From Lojkania enalia (lineage: Eukaryota; Ascomycota; Dothideomycetes; Pleosporales), in contig ML986586.1 in the NCBI GenBank assembly GCA_010094045.1, positions 100,859 to 164,858 on the forward strand: a DNA stretch of 64,000 nt. Reading direction: 5' to 3'. Shown here one piece after another: positions 12,109-23,742 of this stretch (position 1 is its first letter; each line of letters opens with the position of its first letter). The translations under genes were made by a program, and so were the position numbers. Under the pieces are notes generated by a model that did not search any database, was not told where the DNA came from, and saw nothing but the letters and a program-made list of their open reading frames with translations.

Positions 12109-12612
12109 TTAAATGGGATAATTGTAATTGCGTTCTAGTCTTGCGGCGCGATGATGACCCATTTCGGCAGCGCGAGCTGATCGCTCTCTAGATAACAGTG
12201 CGTAATGATGATGCACTCCCTCGAGGAAGGATTCTATTGTTGTCGAAGATAGACTTGAGAGGCTTCGGCGTAGCGCATTGCTCGTTACATCATCCATCTC
12301 ATCCTCTAGCTTTTTCTGGGGCATAATCTGGGGTAGAGAAGCCGTATCATGATCGACTTCCCTAGCAGAGAGGCACACTGCATATGGTGTTCTAGTCGTG
12401 TTAGGGGGATGCGAGATAAGAAACTCGACCTTGGCATCAGGAATCTGGACCGCAAATCTGGGTCCGTCACATGTCGATCGGGCCTGGGAGATAAGGGCGC
12501 GCTTAGGACGAGTAGGCTCGGGTGACAAGCCACCGAAACGTAACTTAATATGGAACAAGCCGCGTCCCTGGCCACCAGAAGGCTTGGCCATGAGAGTTGG
12601 ATGTGTAGTCAC
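12109..12612 (-). CDS. Hypothetical protein (weak)
   Basis: Open frame of 167 residues with a second ATG (MAKPSGGQGR) eight codons in. It reads as a soluble, Arg/Ser-rich protein with a possible amphipathic C-terminal helix (SRERSARAAEMGHHRAARLE). I recognise no family. A competing minus-strand frame (12306-12575) and a plus-strand frame (12398-12730) overlap it, so the choice rests only on length and composition. It could be one exon of a larger gene or a chance frame. Confidence 0.35.
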   Translation of the reverse strand: MTTHPTLMAKPSGGQGRGLFHIKLRFGGLSPEPTRPKRALISQARSTCDGPRFAVQIPDAKVEFLISHPPNTTRTPYAVCLSAREVDHDTASLPQIMPQKKLEDEMDDVTSNALRRSLSSLSSTTIESFLEGVHHHYALLSRERSARAAEMGHHRAARLERNYNYPI

Positions 12613-12895
12613 GTGTTGCGCTTGTAGAAATTGGAGGATGTTGCAGATATTTCAAAGAATATTTATTTTAGTGCGCTACTTCAGTACATTATATATATAC
12701 AATAGGTGTTCAAAGAAATCAAGCAAGTGAAGTCAGTGTCGAAGAATCTCTCGGGACTGTAGCCATGGCAATCCGCATCCTCCGCTTTCTGTACCTCGCT
12801 GACGAAAGAATGTTACAGTTTGTGGTATCTCGAACTCCGAAAATGCTCCCTCAAGACTCCAGGCACAAAATCATTTTGCAAATCGATTTGCAAAT

Positions 12896-14692
12896 CTACG
12901 CCTGAAGCTCAGGCTTCTCGGGCCCCGCAGCAATGGCGTGGCGGTCACCACCAATACCGGTGTGGGCATGACCATCGCTGCTCTCGCTCGGCTCCTTGCC
13001 CTCTAACATCTGTTGATGCTGAGCGATGCCATGACGCTCCCCCTGAGGAATAGAGTGCTCGGCACTAGCAGGTTCGTTCTTGGCTGGCGTCCAAGCAAGA
13101 TAATCACGGCGGACCTCGACATAGTCGTAGGCGAACTCGCCAAGTTGGTCATCGTCCATACCAAGGAGCTCGGCCTCTTCGGACGCGCGAAGCTGAAGAC
13201 CGGGAATCTTGTCGATAGCAAAAGCGATCAGGGCGCTAACGACGAACGAGTAGGCTGTGCAAGCGGCAATGTAAGCAATCTGCATATACAACTGCTTCCA
13301 GTTATGCTTAATCCAGCCTCCCTCAAAGAGGCCAGTGTTGACACCATCAAGGCCGATAATGTAGCCAGCGCCGAAGATGCCATTGAAGAAAAGACCGACC
13401 ATGCCCGCAACACCGTGCTCAGCGAACACATCGAGCGAGTCGTCGATCTTGATCCAGAATTTGACTAGGATGAGATGAGTATAATAGACGTTTGATCTGG
13501 ACATGGGAGAAACATACTTTTGGTGGCAAAGTTGCAAATAATTCCAGTGGCAATGCCCAGAACGACGCTAGCCCACGGGGGGATGAAACCAGACGCAGGT
13601 GTAGCGGCTACAAGACCAGAAATGGCACCGGAGCACCAACCCACCATTGACCATTTACGAGCGAGACGCCAATCGAGGATAGTCCAGGTTGCAGCGGCAA
13701 ACATAGCAGTCAGGTTGGTGTTCCAGCAAGCCATGACCGCACGAAGGTTGGCTCCGAAGGCAGAGCCACCATTAAAGCCAAGCCATCCAAACCACAGGAA
13801 GACGGTGCCGAGAGTAATCAAGGAGACATTGTGTGGGCGGAAGTTCAGCATCATCTTCTCCTGGCGGCGTCCAAGCACCATTGAATAGGCCAAAGCTGAC
13901 ATACCAGAAACGATTTCGACAGGGCCTCCTCCAGCGTAGTCCATTACACCCCACACAAAAGCCCAGCCATTGATATTCCACACCCAGCACGCAATGGGGC
14001 AGTATACGATTGTAGCCCAACAGAAGATGAAGACCATCATGGGGATTAGGCGACCACGCTCGGCGACGGCTCCGACAATGATAGCCGCAGTGACGGCACA
14101 GAATTGCATCTGGTCCATGTTAGCACGAAGAGCGCAGGGAAACCTAATCCACTCGACCAACCTGATAGAATGCATAGAGGAGATCAGGGATCAGAGGGCT
14201 TCCCGGGCTAGGAGCGCCCAATGTTTTCATTAGGCCAAACTTCCGCAAATCACCAATGTAGCCGTTTGTAGCAAACTGGCTAAAGGCGAGCGAATAACCC
14301 CAGAAATACCATTGGAACGTGACAACAGAGGCAGATGCCAAACAAGCCCAGATGAGGGACAGAGCCGACTTCCTGCGAGCAAGACCTGAGTAGAGAAAAC
14401 CAAGACCCGGTACCATGACCAGCACCATAGCCGACGCTACGATGATATAGGCCTGGTCACCAGGTTGGTACCATTGATTGAGGTTCTCGGCATCTGTTTT
14501 GCCAAAGCGTTAGCGGGCTACTCTGTGATTTGATCCCATTGCGGGGCACGCGGCAGGAGATTCATTTGGTGGGCGATGTTGGTGTAGCTCGTGCCGTAGT
14601 GTGGCATAAAGGGCGAACTTACTGGAGTCGCCGCCGAGATATTCATTGGTGCCATTGAATTCGGCGGGCGGGCCAATCCACGAGTACGACAT
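12896..14692 (-). CDS. Ammonium transporter, Mep/Amt family (Glu-type)
   Basis: Four exons read from the right: 14692-14623, 14493-14162, 14109-13518 and 13464-12896, giving 520 residues. The product has the 11 membrane segments of Amt/Mep/Rh proteins, including GDQAYIIVASAMVLVMVPG, the FWGYSLAFS helix, DYAGGGPVEIVSG and VFAEHGVAG, followed by a soluble cytosolic tail (residues about 430-520). It imports ammonium across the plasma membrane. The conserved pore pair is Glu199 and His348, not His/His; see findings. Introns of 129, 52 and 53 nt restore family sequence at all three joins (DSN-AENLNQWYQ, AFYQ-MQFCAV, ATK-IKFWIKIDD). GATA-type sites lie upstream. Which Mep paralogue it is cannot be decided here. 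Confidence 0.95.
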
Positions 14693-17600
14693 GGCTGGCG
14701 GTTCTGCTCACACGAGCGGGCGGCGTGAGTGGATTAGTGAGGAATTACAATAGGGTAGTGGCTAAGCAAAGGACTGTGGATGCAAATGGATGTAAAGGTG
14801 TAGAGAGAGGAAGGATCGAGAAGAAAGTAGAGCAAAGGACGGGCAAGCCCCCGAGTTATAGAAGAATGGCAAGAGACAATCGGCGCCCTTGAGATCGTCA
14901 CAGTAGCGCGCGGCCGGGGGTCTTTTAAAGTCTAGGATGAAAGCTTCAACATGTATACGGCCGGGGGGGCTTATCTCCCCTTGTCTAGCCGGCGCACGCT
15001 TGAGGCAAAATAAACGAGCTGCATCACCCACAGCCGCCGTCGTGGGGTTCGCATCCGATCTGGAGCTTTGTTATTTTCTTTCTTTTTTTTTTTGGGGTGC
15101 CCGGGGACAGCTCCTCGCCCGACGTCACGTCACCGTGTGGCAGAGCGCTAGCAGCCTGCAGTTCGTCAACTGGTCTTTTTGAGGTCGGGGGTGCTTATCA
15201 TGCGTGCCCAGCGATGATTTACTTTGGCGGCTGGCGTCCATGAAGATGGATGGCGCATGTAAGGTTCGTTCGTCCGTCATTACAAAGAGCTTGCGGTCAC
15301 GACCTGGACGCGCGCAGTGAGGCCGAGAGCGGTTTCGCATCTGAGGCGGACGTCGGCTTGGCGGGGTGGGATTTTGCTAAGGCGGTGATGAAACGAAAAT
15401 GCCGCTGATAAGAAATGGCTCCCGCTGATTGGCTGACGAGCGCGAAGCCGCGCTAGTCTGCATCTAGCACTGGGCAGGCGCTCCCAGGCGCTCCCGATCG
15501 CTTCCGCATGTCGGGGAGGCTTGAAGTCACGAACCGCTAGTACCATTGCTGTATGCATGTACCGAGCATTTTGGCCCTCAGCGATAAGCTCGACTCTGCT
15601 CTGCTCTGCTCTCCCCCCTCTCCTCTCCTCTCAGAGGCTTTGCTTTGTGCCTTTGGCCCGTCGCCCGCGTTTGGGCACCCTTGGAACGCACGTCGTCTTG
15701 TAAGCCTACCCGCGGTTCGCCTCCGTGCCCTTGGGTGCCCTCAGCGATCTTGGGTCCCGATCGTCGGCGACAAAAGCTGGGCCCAGACGAGGAACAATCA
15801 TAAAAAACCCTCAGCGTCATGCCGTGATCAAGGGTCCATCGAGCGCAGCCCTGTCCTGGGTCCTAGGCGTGAGGTACCCGATTGTACCCAGTATGTATAG
15901 TACTATTGTACATTTAGCGGATGCACAGTGGTCGAACCACTACCACCCCGTGGACGCCCACTGTCAGACGACGCATTCTTGCGCGTCTGAAAATTTCCCT
16001 TGCATTGTTATTCAAATCGCACAGTCTGCAGCCGCCCAAGCGCACAGACGGCGTGTCCGGAGCGTTCCAGAAGCAAATCATGTGCCGTGGCCGCAGCCTC
16101 GTGGGGCTCCGGTTTGAGGCTGCGAGGGCATGCGGATGACGAGAGCCTCCCGTCTATCTCTCAGCGCTGCATGCGGGGCATTGCCAATTATTGCAGGCTA
16201 GTGTAGTCATGAAGTAGCCAGCTGCCAACCATACCAGGGCACTCTGTGTGAGCTGAATCAATGTGGGATGCGTGCGGCGTCGGCGACGGTGGGTTGCACC
16301 CCTTCTGTCACTTGTGTTTACATGAGCGTGGGGAGAGTCTGCAGTGCAGAATGGCCCGCAGCCGCCGCGGCCAATCACGCGCCTTGGACGCGTTCGCATA
16401 TCCCCTTCGTCTTTCCACGCGAAAAAAATTTCCATCTCCATGTGGGATTCTCCACGAGCTGACTGACTTGTTTATCGTCAACCCAAGATAATCTGTGCAA
16501 TCGTGAAACGTTACTTGAATGCCACCGTTTGGGGTAGAACAACGTCGTCTTCCCCCCTTTCCCACCCACTCGCCAGAAGCGTACGGCCTTCAACCTGCCT
16601 ATCGGGTCTTCTTTTTGGTGGCGAATACCCGTTGTTGTCGTTCCTGGAGATGCATCATGAATGAAAGCATTTCGATGGTTGGTATAGGGTATTATTTGAG
16701 CTTAAAGCGGTATCTCCCACCAATAGTTTCTTAAAGCTCTCTCTACTAGTGTTGAATTTAAATATTAACAAGGAACATGTATTAAAAGATATTTTTCTGA
16801 ATTATTTCCATTTTTATACCTGCTTCAGGAGAATATAGTACACTTCTTTCGCATGCGTCTAATCGGCCATCTCGGTATTTTGGCAAAAATAGCAAGGTAA
16901 GTCTAAAGTGACATTGTTTAGCCTTTCGTTATTCAGCTTTCCGTATATCACTTGCCTTGTCATAGAGTAGATTCATAAAGGAGAACACTAGGTGATCTTT
17001 CCATTTCAGTCCCGTCATTTCATAGTTTTTCTTTCCTTCATACAGCGTGCAGCGCTTCATCTGGTCAGTTGAACTCAGGAAACATGACATCTATAATAGC
17101 TTGGAAGTCCTATTCGGTGTTTCACTGTCTCTGAAACGACAGGACCTAATAATGAAGAGAAGGCACTAGTAGAAAAATCCCATTCCAGCGATACTGATCT
17201 TTTTGTAATTTGACGAAGCGCTCTCGACGAGGACAATGAAGAGGGAGAAAATTGGACAAAGAGCGGGTTATCGAAATACAACAAACGCAACTCGAGCATG
17301 ATCTGCCGCGTGTAATGCCTCAATACGCTGCACTGCGGTATATGAGACAGTCTTAGGGCTTCATGTCCAGCGCGAGCTGCTGTTCACGCTCATGGTTCTG
17401 CCGCTCTAATGGTAGAGTTGTGTAGCATAGCATGTTCCAAAATTCGACTGTGAAAAGCTTGCGGACCGGCCGATCGACTCCACGCTCTTCGAAAATTTAT
17501 TTGGAGTCACGAAAGATCGAAGTATTGATCGCCTAATGCTTGCGTGCCATACCACTATCTAGACTGTACTCCGTATTTAAGCATATTGACAAAACGGGCA

Positions 17601-20125
17601 TATCCTAGCTCATGGCTGCTTTGATGCAAAATTGGAGACGTTGTCCGTGGCTAGCGCTAGCCGTCTTATTCATGCTCTTTCTATCCGGGAACGGTGGCTG
17701 GAGTGCGGTTTGGCGCGAGAAATACACTGAAAGAAGTCAGCTATAGGATGACAGATTTCCGAAACAGTAATGCGTCCATTAACACAGATCACGGATTTGA
17801 GGATTTATTGGTCAGAACTATTCTACCTTTGGCATCGATAGATCGCCTTTAGGGTGCCGACTGAATCTTGTGATGTAGTCTTGGTGGGCATTCCTCTGGT
17901 GTAAATGATTACTGTAGTCGGTTCCGCTTGCAACAAGATTTGTCTATTCGAGTACACTTTGATTCTTAGGATCTAGTTAACCATATTGCAGAAAAAGTCG
18001 CAGGTGAGACGCATATTGGACGACAGCGGTGTCCGGACGCCCTAAGCTCGAGCCTCGTCCATAGCATATGCTCTTCCGCCCTGTTTGGCTTGGGCGATCT
18101 TTTCTACCGAATGTGATAGTATGTTTCTCCATTAGCTCGAGTCTTCCAGCTCAAGTCTTCCTGGCTTACTTCAAGGATCAGCATACTATGCAATTTCTTT
18201 TCCTGCAGTATATATTCACAATGACAAGGTAGGGCCTTGTAGTAGGATAGATGCTTCTTCACCATCACGTCACCATTCTCCTCATTTCTACGCATTCGGA
18301 ACGGAATACTGGTGTCAAATATCTAGACGAATGCACATTGGCCGACTGGCTCAAGATTTCCGCTAATACGGGGAAGACTCCGGAGTTATTCAAAAGTGGT
18401 TTAGCGGCGGGCACGGAATTATGAGTGCGGAGAATGCGTGTGTCCATGATGCCTCCAACTTTCTGCGACACGGCCTGCAGGAGGAGCCATGCGTCCGCCT
18501 GATGTGTTTTGCGATGGATTAGGATTATTTCCTCAATCTCGCTTCCGCAGATCAGAGTGTTGTGTAACCTCCACGGGCACTTGGACCACAGTTTCTTTCA
18601 ACGTTCAATCCAGCTGCAACATTACTTCTTCCTCGCTTGAGCTACGGCAGTTATTCACTCAGGCGGTAGGTCCCTTAAGAGACCCAATTGATGGATGATC
18701 GTACGGCTTCTTAAGGACGATGCACGGCTGGCTTGGTCAGGAGGGCCGGAGCATAGATCCAACAGGTTGGGTAAATTCGCCAGCTCAAACCCACGGTCTT
18801 CTCCAGGTCTTGGCTGCGCACAACCCCATACTCTGATGCATCCCCACCAGAGCGGCAGATCTTGAATCAAGAGGTGCAGTGAAGTGTCCTGGACCACTGT
18901 GGTTCCTCTTTCACCGCAAAATGCATCGACTCGACATTTTATTGGCGGTTTATTTAATCTCATCACCAGGTACGGTTTTGAGTACACGGAGTATACAGGC
19001 CCTCCTAGCAAAGCCACATATACATTATTGGTCATACGGAAAGAGAGCATCATTAGCTACTATACTAAATATCTACTTTGAAGAATTCCACGGATAAAGA
19101 GCTTCCGAGCGCGCGATGCAGCCCTAATGCTGGCTACATGCAAACATGTACAGAAGCAGATGTCTAGATCAGACATCTAAGCCTGATGAGTTTTGGAAAT
19201 TCCACTCTTTCAATCGCGGCCTTCTAAAACAGGCACCATAACTAGATCACGCGCAGTCTTAATTTGTATATTTCATGTCTTTACCGCGGAGCACTCCATC
19301 CATTCATACCACTCGCAAAACGCAATGCAGGAGCCTGATTTATGGCCCATCCTTTTCCTCTATCGGTTTTCATTGATGCTGACGTACCCCTTTTCGCTAA
19401 GTACTGAGCTATCACTTTTTCACTAAATACTTCTTATATGTTCGAGACTACTTTTTTTGGTGGTTATATGACCTAAAACAATCTCCTATCTTCATATTCT
19501 AACGTGCCACATTGAAGGATTGCTCCAAAAATTCAGCACGACTGGGTAACTCTACTGAAATTCCTGGTGTCTTGCCTACCAATTTACCGGGTAGCTCAAA
19601 CACCGTAGTTTCTTCGCATGCACTCTGCAGCTGTCCTCGCTGACATCGCACAAATCAGTCCGATACCCACCACACTTTGATGCAGCTGCATGCCTGCCAC
19701 CGCCAAGTGGCTATAATACGCGAATTTATCCAGCATGCATCACCCTAGGTCATCGCAAGCCCTGGCAATCGCGTAACATCTACCCTCGCTTCCAACAAAT
19801 CCTAGTTATTTTGGTGGCATTTAGGCCCTCCCCTAACCAAACACGGGTCTTCCGGTTGGGAATCTGGGACCCCTGAAATGTGCACCGGGAAGAGGAGGAA
19901 TATGATTGATACATCATGGCCTATATTATCCGAATTATATCTCCCTTGGACGAACTGTATGGACAGGATTTTCCGCATCTTAAACACCCACCAGCAATCC
20001 CGTTCCGAATCTATATGACTATATTCTATGTTCAACACTACTCATCAGGCTCCCAGATCTATCAGGTTTACCTTGTCGCCTTTTTCCAAATGGCGGGCAA
20101 CTTTCCTCATCTCTCTCCTGCCATC
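14693..20125. other. 5.4 kb region without a recognised gene
   Basis: 14.7-16.6 kb is GC-rich promoter-side sequence with many short overlapping frames. From about 16.7 kb it becomes AT-rich, with many stops in all frames. Frames such as 17075-17323 (-) and 18489-18698 (+) have no recognisable domain; old, mutated transposon sequence is possible but I could not identify an element. A TACTCCGTA 9-mer lies at 17567-17575. Confidence 0.45.
14971..15587. promoter_or_regulatory. Four HGATAR sites upstream of the ammonium transporter
   Basis: Sites matching HGATAR, the target of AreA/Nit-2 GATA factors, occur at 14971-14976 (reverse, AGATAA), 15195-15200 (reverse, TGATAA), 15406-15411 (forward, TGATAA) and 15582-15587 (forward, CGATAA), about 280-900 bases before the start codon at 14692. 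Ammonium permeases are classic nitrogen-repressed genes, so the placement fits. By base composition alone two to three such sites are expected in this span, so the count itself is weak evidence. Confidence 0.4.
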
Positions 20126-21565
20126 ATGTCACAATGGCCTAACCCAAGCATTGATCCAGATACCCGTGGCTGGTTCCCAATATTCAGTATATTACTCGCC
20201 ATCACTTCGACTGTTGTAGTCTGCTTGCGATTAGGGTCGATAAGGAAAGCCTCCCAGCCTCTTGGCCTAGACGACTATTTAGCATGTGTTAGCTGGGTAT
20301 GTCCATTATCTCCTTAGAGATCTATTACTGACATGAATCGAGGTGTTCGCTCTTCTATTCACAGCTACATGCATAGCTGGTAACCAAGCGCAGGGAACTA
20401 GATAAGCGCAATTAAGCTGATTGAGACCCGTAGGCACGATGAAGTACGGCTTCAATCGCCATATCTGGGATGTTCCTGCATCGATGCACTCCCCTGCAGC
20501 TCTGGTATTGGGCTCTATTATTCACTTTGCTGAGGTCTCCTAACCCTCGACCAGGTAGAATGGCTCAGTGTATTCTTCTATTTCTGCTGCACTGGTGTGA
20601 CGAAGATATCGGTGCTCTACTTTCATCGGAGACTAGATCCACCTTGTACCAAGATGTTCGAACGGATCATGCGTGCGTTCATCGTTGTTACTGGGGCCTC
20701 TACACTTGCTTTTATATTGGCACAGTCTCTTCTCTGCCATCCAACTTCCGATTACTGGAGAGTGCCGAATCCAGCCGCCGCTGCCGTAGGTCATCGGTCC
20801 TGCGGGAGCCAACATGTCTTCTACCCCTTTCAGGGATCTTTCAGCTCCTTTTCAACTGCTTATTCAATCATGCTGCCCGTACTGGTTATGCGAAATCTTC
20901 CTATGTCCAAAATCCAAAGATATGGACTGCGAGTAGCCACCATACTGGGTCTGATGTGGGTGAAGCGATCGGTTGGTGTCTTCGTACACTAAAAGTCTTC
21001 AGTGTCCTAGCTGCCGGCATTGCCCGAACAGTCTTTCTTGCACGACTAGTCAACAGTTCTAACGGCGACGCTACATGTAAGTTGGTTTTACTCATCACTA
21101 TTCCGTGCTGTATTTTGAACACCAAGCTTAGGGAATGCCTTTATGGTTTTCGTGTGGTCCGACCTGGAATGTCAATTATCCCTCATTTGCGCCTCCGGGC
21201 CTTTTCTCCAGCGCTATCTATCGGAGTATCCGAATGTACCAATTGTCTACATCGACCCAGAAAGCAAAAGCCGGAGTCACTCGGTCGTATCTCGAGTCGG
21301 CAGCTCTTTCTCGGGGCAGCTTAGGCGTTCACTCCCTTTCCGACGCAGCCATAGCCCGAGACAGGTGGATATCTCTCGGCCGCAGGCAGTGGAAATACCT
21401 GAATGGGAATTTGAGACACTGCAGTCGGCTCGACTGTCGAACTCGCCTTTGGACGTGGAAACCTACGAGAGGTATTTGGCGGGACATTACGGCCCAGCGC
21501 CCCCGCCAAAGGATAGCAGGGAGCTGTTTGACCAGTATCGGCGGGAGCACGGCGAAATACTCTGA
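20126..21565 (+). CDS. Fungal rhodopsin-domain 7TM membrane protein
   Basis: Six exons by eye: 20126-20296, 20343-20379, 20434-20504, 20555-20955, 21003-21076 and 21132-21565, giving 395 residues. The order of features matches the fungal rhodopsin-like integral membrane family (older name DUF3468, SAT4/PTH11-like, without a CFEM domain): N-terminal first helix, GLDDYLACVSW, a third-helix region leading to TKISVLYFHRRL, an FPLxxF-like region with SAYSIMLPV, RTVFLARLV, then WSDLECQLSLICASGPFL and a long polar tail. Function is unknown; these are usually plasma-membrane proteins of unclear ligand. The ATG at 20126 was preferred over upstream ATGs because it opens directly on the conserved N-terminus. 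Introns are 47-55 nt; the one at 20505-20554 has a CCTAAC branch-like motif. The gene sits at the edge of an AT-rich region. Confidence 0.85.
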
Positions 21566-22026
21566 CAGACGACTGTTTGTAGCAGGTAATGGTAATGGAT
21601 AATTAGATGTATCTACGTACGTACGTACCTAACTCACCCGAAAACGGGCAATTGGTTTGACTTGTGTTGCACTCTAAACTGTCAGCGTCAGAGTTGTTGC
21701 TCGACGCGTCCTGTAGTTTTCTTGGGTCTGATGCCATGTGGAAGCGGTGACACAGCAGCACAAGAGGCGGACACTCCCGTTTTGGAACGGGTCGTCTATG
21801 CATTCACCCGAGAGGCTGGCTAAAGCTGCGTGGGCCGGCATGTCATGCATGCATGGGCGGGTTAGGAGCTTGCCCCTAATGAAGCTTAGCACCCGAGGCC
21901 AAGACCGGCGAGTCCCCGTGAACCGATATCGTAAATGCGCTTGTCCACACCTCCATCACTTTCATCACTCGCATATACAGAGCCTAGTCCGCGTCCCGCG
22001 GCATCTACCGGCACCCGTCTGCGGCC
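21566..22026. other. Intergenic with (ACGT) run
   Basis: 461 bases between two same-strand genes, serving as 3' flank and AP-2 sigma promoter. A short ACGT tandem run lies at about 21614-21627. No gene. Confidence 0.5.
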
Positions 22027-22827
22027 ATGGTCCTCTCCTTCATCCTCATCCAGAATCGCCAGTATGTACTCCGCTGCTGTCAGCTTCCCGCCGTCACATT
22101 CGCGAAAGCTAACCTACCGTCAATCAAGAGGAAAGACCCGGTTGGCGAAGTGGTATGCGCCCTATAGTGTAATCCACCCCTTTTGTAGACGATATGCACC
22201 TTGCTACCGAATCACATACTAACCGGGACCCAGGATGAAGAGAAGGTTAAGCTAAAGGGAGAGGTACGCAGCCCAATCCTCGCCCAGACTCCATCCTCAC
22301 TGCAATGGTGACTGCACTTCCCAAGCTGCATTGGGAGCTTCCCCATAGCGAACCACACGCCCGCATGGTTCACTGCAATAGTTGTAGATCCTATTTAACC
22401 AACCGATCTGTAGGTACACCGCCTCATCGCTCCCCGAGACCAAAAGCACCAATCCAACTTTGTCGAGTTTCGAAACATGTCGAAGATTGTCTATCGCCGA
22501 TATGCGGGCCTGTTCTTCTGCGCCTGCGTCGACACGAACGATAATGAGCTAGCGTATTTGGAGGCCATACATTTCTTTGTTGAGGTGCTTGACGCCTTTT
22601 TTGGGAATGTGTGTGAACTAGATCTAGTGTTCAATTTTTACAAGGTGGGTGAGTTCTTTCTAGGAGCTCCTACTGGTTCCAGGAGATTACGGTTAGTTGA
22701 TGTAGCAGGCTAACAGGGCAAGTAGGTGTATGCCATCCTGGACGAAGTTTTCCTCGCTGGCGAAATAGAGGAGACGAGCAAACAGGTAGTTCTGACGCGG
22801 CTAGCTCATCTTGACAAGTTGGAGTAG
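22027..22827 (+). CDS. APS2: AP-2 complex subunit sigma
   Basis: Five exons, 22027-22061, 22129-22168, 22234-22263, 22414-22644 and 22726-22827, encode 145 residues, close to the roughly 142 of the family. Conserved sigma-2 adaptin blocks are visible in order: [17 protein letters not shown] at the N-terminus, [57 protein letters not shown] and [18 protein letters not shown], ending in LAHLDKLE. Together they form the longin-fold small subunit of the AP-2 clathrin adaptor, which acts at the plasma membrane in endocytosis and contributes to dileucine cargo binding. FVEFRNMSK and the endocytic sequence support AP-2 over AP-1 sigma, though separation by eye is not absolute. All four introns (67, 65, 150 and 81 nt) join conserved sequence exactly. 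Sec24 follows 915 bases downstream on the same strand. Confidence 0.95.
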
Positions 22828-23742
22828 AATACGATGAGTATTGGTTAGTAAATTTGCCCATCGGGTCATTGTAAGGGGCTGTCTTGGGGGAGGCAAAGCC
22901 CTTGCTATCGACTATGGCCTACCCACATGGTGTCGACGGATGTATTCCCGTGCACACACGCTTAATATCCGCTAAAGCGAGGCGGAAACCTAAGCTGGGG
23001 ACGAATCACCTGGAACCAAGCTGGTTTCAGCAAGCCGAGCTGCCAGAGGGAGTAGAGCAAAGAAGGAATTATCAGTGAGCTAGAATGGCGAGTGATTTGG
23101 GACTTGATATGGAGCTAGCTGGGGTCGATGTTGTTTATGTGCACCCCGTTGAACGCACCTCTTCATGTTTCTCCCCGCTTACATGTTTTCGATTGAAGTA
23201 CCGGTGACGGAGTGGCGTGGACTCATTTCTATGCTGTCAGAAGTGACTTGAGCGCGGGCGGCATTCTTTCCAACATATGGCGCCCATTCTTGAGTAGGAC
23301 TGCCATCTGCAGGACTTGGGCTGAACCGTGGCACTTGACCGCCGTGTCCGCTCAATGTAGACTGCATTCCAGGACAAATACTCTGAGAGCTCAAGGAGAA
23401 GGGTCTGAATAACTGCGCAAGCGAGCGTCCCTAATAACATTCGGAGCCCATGGGGGAGGATGTGCATGAGGCATGGATCGGTGGTCATCGGCGGGCGTCT
23501 CGACCATGGCCGACCATCCCGCACGGGCCAAGCCGCTTGGTGGAAGCTCAACTTCAGAAAATAATAGATGCCACGAAAGCCGGATTGAACACCTGAGAAC
23601 GCCAGCCAGTCACTTGCGCTCCGACTGTGACATGGTGCTTCCAAGCATAGTCCCGCACACCCCCATCCGCTCACAGTGTACATGACCGCGCGTTCAACCC
23701 GTCCTACTTCGCCCGCGACCTCGACCCTTCCCCGTCGCAGCC
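22828..23742. other. Intergenic, Sec24 promoter side
   Basis: 915 bases. Only overlapping short frames without domains. Contains the promoter and leader of the Sec24 gene. Confidence 0.5.

Noticed and set aside
12306..12575. Minus-strand frame of 89 codons overlapping the 167-codon frame
   Set aside because: Shorter, with no motif; the longer frame was kept as the weak candidate instead.
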